This document shows positions 8,867 through 16,235 of a stretch of 64,000 nt of DNA, piece after piece. The notes under the pieces are model-generated. The model saw nothing but the letters and a program-made list of their open reading frames with translations, ran no database searches and had not been told where the DNA came from. The stretch lies in NCBI GenBank assembly GCA_963777485.1, contig CAVZQP010000001.1, forward strand, positions 744,001 through 808,000, written 5' to 3'. Source of the stretch: Bog-473 sp963777485 (lineage in GTDB: Bacteria; Actinomycetota; Acidimicrobiia; Acidimicrobiales; RAAP-2). Made by a program: the position numbers and the translations under genes. Each line of letters begins with the position of its first letter. The stretch's first letter is position 1.

Positions 8867-11106
8867 AGCGGTCCCTCCGGCACCCCATTCGCGGCGATCG
8901 CCTGCACCCCAAACCGACCACGAGACGACCCCGCCGTTCGAGGTCGTGGGGCGGCGGCGCGCATCAACCGCGCATGCGGCCGCGCAAGAGCGTCAGCGTC
9001 TCGTCGATCGTCGGTTCACCAGAAGAGGACGTGTTGGAGTCCCGTCCGAGCCTGCGGATCCGGATTGTCGGGGTCGTGGTGCTCGTTCTCTTCGGCGTCC
9101 TGGTGTTGCGGCTGTGGACGCTCCAAGTCGTCGAGGGCAAGACCTATGCGGCTGCGGTGACGCGCAACGAGGTGCGGGTTGTGAGTGTCCCGTCGCCCCG
9201 TGGCGAGATCGTGGACCGCAACGACACGGTGTTGGTGTCGAACGTTCCCCAGGAGGAGATCCTGTTGGCGCGCGCCGAGGTCTCGCAGAACCCGTCCATC
9301 GTCGGCCAGGTGGCGGCGCTCGTCGGCCAGACGCCTGCGCAGGTGGAGGCGTCCGTCACCAACAACCAGTACAGCCCGTACGAACCAGTACCTGTGGCAC
9401 TCGGCGTCAGCGCGTCCACCGTCCAATATCTGCAGACGCACCAGTCGGAGTACCCGGGAGTGACGGCTGAGACGGTCGCCCAGCGGACCTATCCGCAGGG
9501 CGGGACGACCGGCACGCAGATCCTCGGCTATGTGGGCGACATCACTTCGGCGTACCTCGCCAAGCACCCGAACCAGGGCTACACCCAGGGAAGCCAGATC
9601 GGCGTCGCCGGGGTAGAGGCGCAATACGAGTCCTATCTGCGCGGGGTCGCCGGACGACAGGCACTTTCGGTGGACGCCCAGGGGAACGTCGTGGGGACGT
9701 TGAGCACCACGGCGCCCCAGATCGGCGACACGGTCGTGCTCAACATCGACACGGGTCTCCAACAGTGGGTCGAGCAGGAGCTGCAGCAGCAGATCGCAGC
9801 CGACCGAAACACCTTCGACGGCATCGACCAGCGCTACCCGGCGGCGACCACCGGAGCCGCCATCGTGCTGAACCCGCAGAACGGGCAGGTGCTGGCGCTC
9901 GCCTCGTACCCGAGCTACGACCTCAACGAATGGATCGGGGGAATCTCGAACTCGAATTTCACGGCGCTGCAGGCGAGTGGGGCCGAGAACAACAACGCCA
10001 TCGGGGGTCTGTACACGCCCGGATCGACTTTCAAGCTCGTCACGGCGACTGCGGCACTGCAGGACGGCATCTGGACGCCCGGTCAGTACTACAACGACGC
10101 TGGCTCGTTCAAGATCCCCGGCTGTCCGGCTCCGGGCGTACAGAGCACGCAGGGCTGTGTGCTCCATGACAACCCCGGCGATGGCACGGGTGACTACAAC
10201 ATCTCCGGGGCGCTCACGGTGTCGTCAGACGCGTTCTTCTACAACCTGGGCGACCTTTTCTACAACAGCAGGGCGCAATTAGGTCAGGACGCGATCCAGA
10301 ATGAGGGCGCCCAGTACGGCGAGGGCATGATCACCGGCATCGATCTGCCGGGCGAATCCCAGGGCCGTATCGACAGCCAAACCGTCCGACAGAAGCTGCA
10401 TGCGCAAGCACCGGCGGCCTTTCCGAACACCACCTGGTACACCGGCGACAACATCGAGATGGCGTTCGGCCAGGGCGCAACCGTGCTTACGCCCATCGAA
10501 CAGGCGATCGCGTATGCCACCTTTGCAAACGGCGGTACCCGTTATGCACCGCAGGTGGCGTCGGAGATCGTAAACCCGATAACGGGCAAGGTCGTCCACA
10601 AGTTCGAGCCCAACGCGATTGGACACGTGGCCATCTCGCCGACGAACTACTCGGCCATCCTCCAAGGGCTCGAGGGCGTCATATCGAATCCGAACGGCAC
10701 CGCGTACGGAGACTTCGTCGGGTTCCCGTCCTCGTGGAACCTGGCCGGGAAGACCGGCACCGCGTCAAACCAGGCGAACCAGGAGCCGAACAGCTGGTTC
10801 GTGGCGTTCGGGCCGAACCCGAACCCGCAGTACCTTGTGTTGGCGGTGATCGGGCAAGGTGGATACGGCGCGTCGGCCGCGGCCCCGCTCGTGCGCAACA
10901 TCTTCAACTACGTCGCGGCCCGCCAGCCTGAAATCAGCTCGCCGATCAAGACGCCGACACCGGCGAGCCCACCCAGCAACTCGCCACCGACGACCACGAC
11001 GACGACAACGGCTGGGAAGGGCGGGTCGTCCACGACCACCAGCCCCACGGCGGCTGGGAACAGTGGGACATCCACCAGCACCAGCACCACGACGGCGGGG
11101 CCCTGA
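8863..11106 (+). CDS. mrdA: Penicillin-binding protein 2, elongation-specific transpeptidase
   Basis: Cross-links peptidoglycan in the elongation complex. From the GTG that overlaps mreD (GTGA), the 747 residues comprise an unusually long Arg/Pro-rich cytoplasmic tail (about 65 residues), one transmembrane helix (about 66-84), the PBP dimer domain and the transpeptidase domain. The active-site serine is in STFK (about residue 388), the second motif is SSD (about 454-456) and the third KTG (about 630). The C-terminus is a Thr/Ser/Pro-rich tail of about 50 residues, unusual for PBP2 and perhaps wall-spanning. A shorter start at the ATG at 8973 would trim the tail. A rodA gene, the usual partner, does not follow. 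Confidence 0.95.
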   Translation: MKRSLRHPIRGDRLHPKPTTRRPRRSRSWGGGAHQPRMRPRKSVSVSSIVGSPEEDVLESRPSLRIRIVGVVVLVLFGVLVLRLWTLQVVEGKTYAAAVTRNEVRVVSVPSPRGEIVDRNDTVLVSNVPQEEILLARAEVSQNPSIVGQVAALVGQTPAQVEASVTNNQYSPYEPVPVALGVSASTVQYLQTHQSEYPGVTAETVAQRTYPQGGTTGTQILGYVGDITSAYLAKHPNQGYTQGSQIGVAGVEAQYESYLRGVAGRQALSVDAQGNVVGTLSTTAPQIGDTVVLNIDTGLQQWVEQELQQQIAADRNTFDGIDQRYPAATTGAAIVLNPQNGQVLALASYPSYDLNEWIGGISNSNFTALQASGAENNNAIGGLYTPGSTFKLVTATAALQDGIWTPGQYYNDAGSFKIPGCPAPGVQSTQGCVLHDNPGDGTGDYNISGALTVSSDAFFYNLGDLFYNSRAQLGQDAIQNEGAQYGEGMITGIDLPGESQGRIDSQTVRQKLHAQAPAAFPNTTWYTGDNIEMAFGQGATVLTPIEQAIAYATFANGGTRYAPQVASEIVNPITGKVVHKFEPNAIGHVAISPTNYSAILQGLEGVISNPNGTAYGDFVGFPSSWNLAGKTGTASNQANQEPNSWFVAFGPNPNPQYLVLAVIGQGGYGASAAAPLVRNIFNYVAARQPEISSPIKTPTPASPPSNSPPTTTTTTTAGKGGSSTTTSPTAAGNSGTSTSTSTTTAGP

Positions 11107-11129
11107 CGGTCCTCTACGGTTGGGGGCGG

Positions 11130-13076
11130 ATGGAGACCCTTTGGCCCCGCATAGAGCAACTGCTGCCGAAGGTCGCCAAGCCGGCGCGCTACATCGGCGG
11201 TGAACAGGGTTCGCAGGCCCCTGAGCACGGGCCGGACAAGGTGGCCTGGCTGCTGCTGTACCCGGACACCTACGAGATCGGCCTCCCCAACCAGGGATTG
11301 CAGATCCTCTACGAGATACTGAACGAGCGCTCCGACGCCGTGGCGGAGCGCTCGTATGCGCCGTGGGTCGACATGGAGGCTGCGATGCGGGCGGCCCGGG
11401 TGCCACTTTTCAGCGTCGAACAGCACCTGCCGGCGGAGGCCTTCGACGTGCTGGCGTTCAACCTGTCGGCCGAGTTGGTGTACACGAACGTCGTCAACCT
11501 CATCGATCTGGCGGGATTGCCGATCCACGCAGCCGAACGCAGCGCGGACGACGCGCTCGTGGTGGCGGGGGGACATTGCGCGTTCAATCCCGAGCCGCTG
11601 GCTGACTTCGTCGACGCGTTCGTTCTGGGCGACGGCGAGGAAGTCGTGGGGGAGATGACAGAAGCGATCCTCGCCTGGCGGAGGTCGCCGGCGTCTGGGG
11701 GACGGGACCGCCACGGATTGCTGCGAGCGCTGGCCGAGATCGAGGGCGTGTACGTCCCCGCGCTCTACGACCCCGAGTACGTGGACGGAAGGCTGGTGGC
11801 CACCCAGCCGCGCGACGTCACTGTGCCGGCAGAGATCGGCAAGCGGACCGTGAGCGACCTGGCGGAATGGCCCTACCCGAAGCGACCGCTCGTCCCGCTG
11901 ACGGAGGTGGTCCACGACCGGCTCAACGTCGAGGTGTTCCGCGGGTGCACGCGCGGCTGCCGGTTCTGCCAGGCCGGCATGATCACGCGCCCGGTGCGCG
12001 AGCGACCCGCAGCACAGGTGCGCGAGATGGTGCGGTCGGGCCTCGAGTGGAGCGGCCACGACGAGGTCGCCCTGACGTCGCTCTCGAGCGCCGACTTCTC
12101 GGGCATCGAGGACACCGTGCGCGACATCGTCAACGATCCGGAGCACGACGGCAGGGTCTCGGTGAGCCTGCCGTCGCTGCGGGTGGACGCGTTCACGGTC
12201 GGGACCGCCACCGAGATCCAGAAGGTCCGCCGCACCGGTCTCACGTTCGCGCCCGAGGGAGGGACGTGGCGCATGCGCACGGTGATCAACAAGCTGATCA
12301 CCGAGGAGGACCTCTACGGCGCGGTCGATGCGGCTTTCAGCCAGGGGTGGCGCCGGGTCAAGCTCTACTTCCTGATCGGGCTGCCGACCGAGCGCGACGA
12401 GGACGTCCTCGGCATCGCCGAGCTCGGCGCACGGTGCGCGGAGATCGGGCGTCGTTACCAGAAGTCGGTCACGGTCGTCGCCTCGGTCGGGGGTTTCGTC
12501 CCCAAGGCGCACACGCCGTTCCAATGGTTCGGCATGGACAGCGCAGCCGAGCTGGAGCGCAAGGTGGCGCTGCTCCGGGCCGAGGCCAAGCGCGCCCGCG
12601 GGCTCACCATCCGCTGGCACGACCCGGCCGCCTCGGTTGCCGAGGGGCTCGCCAGCCGGGGCGACCGGCGGATGGGGGCCGTGATCGAACGGGTCTGGCG
12701 AGCGGGCGGCACGTTCCAGGAGTGGTCCGAGCGCTTCGACCTCTCGCTGTGGGAGGAGGCGCTCGCCGCCGAGGGGCTGAGCTTCGACGAGGTGTGCCAC
12801 CGCGACCGGGACGAGGACGAGCCTCTGCCCTGGGACCACATCTCCGCCGGCCTGCACCGCGACTTTCTCTGGGGCGACTGGCAGGACGCGCTCGCCAGCG
12901 TCGCGGTCGAGGACTGCCGGTGGACGCCGTGCTACGACTGCGGCGCCTGCACCGGGTTCGGCCTCGAGCACGTCGTGGCGTCGCCCGTGCCTCCAGCGGG
13001 CGGCAGCCAGGGCACGGGCCAAGACCTCGCGCAGGGCCACCGGATCCCGGTCCAGCTCGTCAGCCGTGCCTCCTGA
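11130..13076 (+). CDS. B12-binding-like radical SAM protein (TIGR03960 type), function unknown
   Basis: A 648-residue radical SAM protein. The N-terminal region resembles a cobalamin-binding Rossmann domain (WLLLYPDTYEIGLPNQG). The radical SAM cluster motif is CTRGCRFC (CxxxCxxC, near residue 275), and a second cysteine group, CYDCGAC, lies close to the C-terminus. This is the uncharacterised family that in many Gram-positives sits upstream of rng-rplU-rpmA together with the gene encoded next. The conserved linkage suggests a modification related to translation or RNA, but no reaction is established. The ATG follows mrdA by 23 bases. Confidence 0.88.
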   Translation: METLWPRIEQLLPKVAKPARYIGGEQGSQAPEHGPDKVAWLLLYPDTYEIGLPNQGLQILYEILNERSDAVAERSYAPWVDMEAAMRAARVPLFSVEQHLPAEAFDVLAFNLSAELVYTNVVNLIDLAGLPIHAAERSADDALVVAGGHCAFNPEPLADFVDAFVLGDGEEVVGEMTEAILAWRRSPASGGRDRHGLLRALAEIEGVYVPALYDPEYVDGRLVATQPRDVTVPAEIGKRTVSDLAEWPYPKRPLVPLTEVVHDRLNVEVFRGCTRGCRFCQAGMITRPVRERPAAQVREMVRSGLEWSGHDEVALTSLSSADFSGIEDTVRDIVNDPEHDGRVSVSLPSLRVDAFTVGTATEIQKVRRTGLTFAPEGGTWRMRTVINKLITEEDLYGAVDAAFSQGWRRVKLYFLIGLPTERDEDVLGIAELGARCAEIGRRYQKSVTVVASVGGFVPKAHTPFQWFGMDSAAELERKVALLRAEAKRARGLTIRWHDPAASVAEGLASRGDRRMGAVIERVWRAGGTFQEWSERFDLSLWEEALAAEGLSFDEVCHRDRDEDEPLPWDHISAGLHRDFLWGDWQDALASVAVEDCRWTPCYDCGACTGFGLEHVVASPVPPAGGSQGTGQDLAQGHRIPVQLVSRAS

Positions 13077-13902
13077 GGAGAGGCGCCGCCTGCGCCTGCG
13101 GTTCTCCAAGGCGGGCAAGATCCGCTTCACGAGCCACCGCGACGTGGCGAGGATGTGGGAGCGGGCGCTCCGCCGCAGCGGGCTCCCGGTGGCGTACTCA
13201 CAGGGCTTCGTACCGCACCCGCTGGTGAGCTTCGGCCTGGCCCTGCCGACGGGTTGCGAGTCCGACGGCGAGTACCTCGACGTCCGCCTCGGAGAGACCC
13301 AGCCGGGGGAGACACCGGTTGCGCAGCTGCCGGCGGCACTGAGTGCCTTGTTGCCCGATGGCATCGAAGTCCAGGTGGCCGCGTTCGTCCCGGATACGGA
13401 GGGCTCACTCCAGCAGGAGGTAGGATCATGTACTTGGGAGCTGGAGGTGCTCAGCGTGCCTGGTGAGGAATTGGCGGAGCGGGTCGACAAGGTGCTCGCT
13501 GCCCCGATCCTCACGGTCCGGCGGGAACGGAAGGGTCGTCCGAAAGAGGACGACGTCCGCCCGGCCATCCTGGCGCTGTCGACCACCGGCTCCCGAGGTC
13601 ACCTGCAGGCCGAACTGGCCACGCGCCCGTTGGGGGTGCGGCCCGGTGACCTCGTGACGGCCTTGGGCACCGACGCGGTGCTCGCTGGGGCCCGACGAAC
13701 GCATCAATGGATCGAGCGTGACGGCGCACGGTTCGAGCCGCTCTCTTGGAGCAGGCCCGGGACCGACGACGGTGCGCAACAGGACGCAAGGAGGGACCCC
13801 CCTCATGTCAGAGACCGAATTCAGCGGGAACCCGGAGGGTGGCGGCCCTCCGCAGGGACCACCCCCGGAGAGCAGACCTCCGGAGGTCGCGGAGGGCGCT
13901 AG
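13066..13902 (+). CDS. Radical SAM-linked protein (TIGR03936/DUF2344)
   Basis: Partner of the preceding radical SAM protein in many genomes; function unknown. The N-terminus shows the family signature LRFSKAGKIRFTSHRD, followed by RALRRSGLPVAYSQGF. The GTG start overlaps the upstream stop by 11 bases, so the two are translationally coupled. The 278 residues exceed the conserved core: roughly the last 40 residues are Pro/Gly/Arg-rich and are encoded within a 98-base overlap with the 5' end of rng, so the tail may be non-functional read-through. Confidence 0.85.
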   Translation: MPPEERRRLRLRFSKAGKIRFTSHRDVARMWERALRRSGLPVAYSQGFVPHPLVSFGLALPTGCESDGEYLDVRLGETQPGETPVAQLPAALSALLPDGIEVQVAAFVPDTEGSLQQEVGSCTWELEVLSVPGEELAERVDKVLAAPILTVRRERKGRPKEDDVRPAILALSTTGSRGHLQAELATRPLGVRPGDLVTALGTDAVLAGARRTHQWIERDGARFEPLSWSRPGTDDGAQQDARRDPPHVRDRIQREPGGWRPSAGTTPGEQTSGGRGGR

Positions 13903-15439
13903 CTCCCAGGCGCCGCCGCGCCCGGCTCCCCGCAAGCCCAAGATCGGCGATACGCGCCCGGCGCGCGTCGCACCGGCACCGAAGCCGGCGGCGACGGCCG
14001 CGCCGGTCGTCCCGTTGGTACGACCGGAACCCACCACGCCGAAGGAGGGCGGAACCGACGTGGCCGGGCCCGCAGGGCCCACACCGGAGCAGACGGAAGG
14101 AGCCGAAGAGGGAGATCGGCGCAGCCGGGGGCGGCGTCGCCCGGCGCGGGAGCGGCGCTCGCGCCAGACGGGGCGGTACCTGGTGTGCGTGCACGTGCAG
14201 CCGCACATGACCCAGATCGCCATGCTCGAGGGCCGCTCGCTCGTCGAGCACTACGTGTCCCGTTCGGCCGACGACACCAACCAGATCGACGGCAACGTCT
14301 ACCGGGGCCGCGTGCAGAACGTGCTGCCCGGTATGGAGGCGGCATTCGTCGACATCGGGATCCCCAAGAACGCGGTGCTGTACCGGGGCGACGTCCGCTA
14401 CGACAAGGACGACATCGAGGGGGGCGCGTCGCAGCAGCCCCGGATCGAGGACGTGCTCAAGGCCGGGCAGACGATCCTGTGCCAGGTGACCAAGAACCCG
14501 ATCGGGGCCAAGGGGGCGCGGTTGACCCAGGAGGTGTCGCTGCCCGGACGCTTCGCCGTGCTCGTGCCGAACTCGAGCGCGTTCGGGATCTCCAAGCGCC
14601 TCGGGGACAACGAGCGGCGCCGGCTGCGCCGGATCATCGACGAGGTGAAGCCAACGGGGCACGGGATGATCGTGCGCACGGCGGCCGAGGGCGTGTCCGC
14701 CGAGGAGCTCCAGCGCGACGTCACGACCCTCGTGGAGCAGTGGAACACGATCGAGGCGGAGGCCAAGAAGTCGAACGCCCCGGGCCTGTTGTACCGGGAG
14801 CCGGACCTGGCGGTGCGCATCCTGCGCGAGGAGCTGAACGCCGAATACCGGGGTGTGGTGATCGACGACCGGGCACTCTACGAGCAGGTGCGCGACTACG
14901 TGACGGCGGTCAGCCCGGACCTGGCGGAGCGGGTCGAGTTCTACGACACCGAGGCGGAGGGGCTGCCGATCTTCGAGCGCTACCACGTGCACGAGCAGCT
15001 GCACAAGGCGCTCGACCGCAAGGTGTGGCTGCCGTCGGGGGGCTCGCTGATCATCGAGCGGACCGAGGCGCTGACGGTGATCGACGTCAACACCGGCAAG
15101 AACGTCGGCAAGACCAATCTGGAAGAGACCGTCTACCGGAACAATCTGGAGGCGGCCGAGGAGGTGGCCCGCCAGCTCCGGCTGCGGGACATCGGCGGCA
15201 TCATCGTGATCGACTTCATCGACATGGAGGTCCGGGAGAACCGCGACAAGGTGGCCTCCGCGTTGCGCAACGCGCTGTCCCGGGACAAGACGCGGACCCA
15301 GGTCTTCGACATCTCCGAGCTGGGCCTGGTCGAGATGACCCGCAAGCGGGTCTCGGAGGGCCTGCTCGAGACCCTGTCCACGGAATGCACCGTGTGCGGG
15401 GGGCGGGGGGTCACCCTCGACGATTCCGTCCTGCGCTGA
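13805..15439 (+). CDS. rng: Ribonuclease E/G family endoribonuclease
   Basis: Endoribonuclease for rRNA maturation and mRNA decay. The first ~120 residues are a Pro/Ala/Arg-rich extension; the S1/RNase H-like core starts at RYLVCVHVQPH. Catalytic aspartates are in TVIDVNTGK and IIVIDFIDM, and the zinc-link cysteines are in CTVCGGRG near the C-terminus. There is no long C-terminal scaffold, so it is RNase G-sized (544 residues) with an added N-terminal arm. A strong AAGGAGG (13788-13794) sits 10 bases before the ATG and fixes the start inside the preceding gene. Confidence 0.93.
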   Translation: MSETEFSGNPEGGGPPQGPPPESRPPEVAEGASSQAPPRPAPRKPKIGDTRPARVAPAPKPAATAAPVVPLVRPEPTTPKEGGTDVAGPAGPTPEQTEGAEEGDRRSRGRRRPARERRSRQTGRYLVCVHVQPHMTQIAMLEGRSLVEHYVSRSADDTNQIDGNVYRGRVQNVLPGMEAAFVDIGIPKNAVLYRGDVRYDKDDIEGGASQQPRIEDVLKAGQTILCQVTKNPIGAKGARLTQEVSLPGRFAVLVPNSSAFGISKRLGDNERRRLRRIIDEVKPTGHGMIVRTAAEGVSAEELQRDVTTLVEQWNTIEAEAKKSNAPGLLYREPDLAVRILREELNAEYRGVVIDDRALYEQVRDYVTAVSPDLAERVEFYDTEAEGLPIFERYHVHEQLHKALDRKVWLPSGGSLIIERTEALTVIDVNTGKNVGKTNLEETVYRNNLEAAEEVARQLRLRDIGGIIVIDFIDMEVRENRDKVASALRNALSRDKTRTQVFDISELGLVEMTRKRVSEGLLETLSTECTVCGGRGVTLDDSVLR

Positions 15440-15444
15440 TGCGC

Positions 15445-15450
15445 TAGGAT
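15445..15450 (+). promoter_or_regulatory. -10 box TAGGAT before rplU
   Basis: TAGGAT ends 9 bases before the rplU ATG and no ribosome binding site intervenes. It supports the ATG at 15460 and a separate transcript for rplU-rpmA. Confidence 0.5.
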
Positions 15451-15459
15451 TTGCAGCTT

Positions 15460-15771
15460 ATGTATGCCGTGATCAGGTCCGGAGGGAAACAGGAGCGCGT
15501 GGCCGAGGGTCAGCGCGTCCGCGTCGAGCTCCTCGGTGAGCCGGTGGGCACCGAGGTCTCGCTGGAGCCCGTCCTGGTCGTCGACGGCTCGACCGTCCTG
15601 GCCACGCCCGAGCAGCTGTCCGGTGCGGCCGTGAAGGCGAAGGTCGTGGGCGAGGAGAAGGGGCCCAAGATCAACGCGATGACCTACAAGTCCAAGTCGA
15701 ACCAGCGCCGCCGCTGGGGCCACCGCCAGCACTACGCGACGCTGGAGATCACGGCCATCACGGCCAAGTAA
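15460..15771 (+). CDS. rplU: 50S ribosomal protein L21
   Basis: 103-residue L21 with the canonical N-terminus MYAVIRSGGKQ and the C-terminal basic motif KSNQRRRWGHRQ. It binds 23S rRNA near L20. The ATG is fixed by family alignment and by the TAGGAT box. rpmA follows after 32 bases. Confidence 0.98.
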   Translation: MYAVIRSGGKQERVAEGQRVRVELLGEPVGTEVSLEPVLVVDGSTVLATPEQLSGAAVKAKVVGEEKGPKINAMTYKSKSNQRRRWGHRQHYATLEITAITAK

Positions 15772-15803
15772 GTCCGAGTTCGAGTTCGCAGGAGGACCGA
15801 GAG

Positions 15804-16055
15804 ATGTCCAAGACCAAAGGTGGCGGTTCTACCCGCAACGGCCGCGACTCCAACGCCCAGCGCCTCGGCGTAAAGAGATTCGACGGCTCCGCCGTGAGCG
15901 CCGGCTCCATCATCGTGCGCCAGCGGGGGACCAAGATCTACCCGGGTGCCAACGTCGGCATCGGCGGCGACGACACGCTCTTCGCCACCGCCGACGGCGT
16001 CGTGAAGTTCGGCCAGCGCCGGGGCCGCAGGCACGTCAGCGTCGTCGCCGGCTGA
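15804..16055 (+). CDS. rpmA: 50S ribosomal protein L27
   Basis: 83-residue L27 whose N-terminal tail reaches the peptidyl transferase centre. The sequence SKTKGGGSTRNGRDSN followed by RLGVKRFDG is diagnostic. An AGGAGG site precedes the ATG. In many bacteria obgE follows directly; here about 7.4 kb of other genes intervene. Confidence 0.98.
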   Translation: MSKTKGGGSTRNGRDSNAQRLGVKRFDGSAVSAGSIIVRQRGTKIYPGANVGIGGDDTLFATADGVVKFGQRRGRRHVSVVAG

Positions 16056-16149
16056 CCTCTCTCTCGGCGCCGACTCCGACGCGGCCCGCGTCCAGCGGGC
16101 AGGAAGATCGTCGACGGAAGTCGGCCGCGTACGCATCGGCGATCCGGTC

Positions 16150-16170
16150 GGTCAACCGTGACGCTTGACC
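16150..16170. promoter_or_regulatory. Inverted repeat overlapping a -35 element
   Basis: GGTCAA and TTGACC form a perfect 6-bp inverted repeat with a 9-base spacer. The right arm is the -35 hexamer of the next promoter, so a dimeric regulator bound here would control it. No regulator can be named. Confidence 0.35.
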
Positions 16171-16193
16171 TCACCTGCGCTCTGGGCTAGAGA
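16165..16193 (+). promoter_or_regulatory. Promoter TTGACC-17-TAGAGA
   Basis: A near-consensus -35 and an actinobacterial TAGAGA -10 are spaced by exactly 17 bases, placing the start near 16200, about 36 bases upstream of the secreted protein gene. Confidence 0.65.
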
Positions 16194-16199
16194 CACCGC

Positions 16200-16217
16200 G
16201 GGGCTTTCGCCCCTTTT
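16200..16217 (+). terminator. GC hairpin with TTTT at transcript 5' end
   Basis: GGGGC-TTTC-GCCCC followed by TTTT. It looks like an intrinsic terminator but lies just after the predicted start of the downstream transcript. It may end rplU-rpmA transcription, or act as a 5' stabilising or attenuating hairpin. Confidence 0.5.
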
Positions 16218-16235
16218 GGCGACCGGAGGGCACCG

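Noticed and set aside
10908..13586. Very long open frame antisense to the PBP2 and radical SAM genes
   Set aside because: A by-product of GC-rich third positions; the antisense protein has no recognisable domain, while the sense strand carries clear catalytic motifs.
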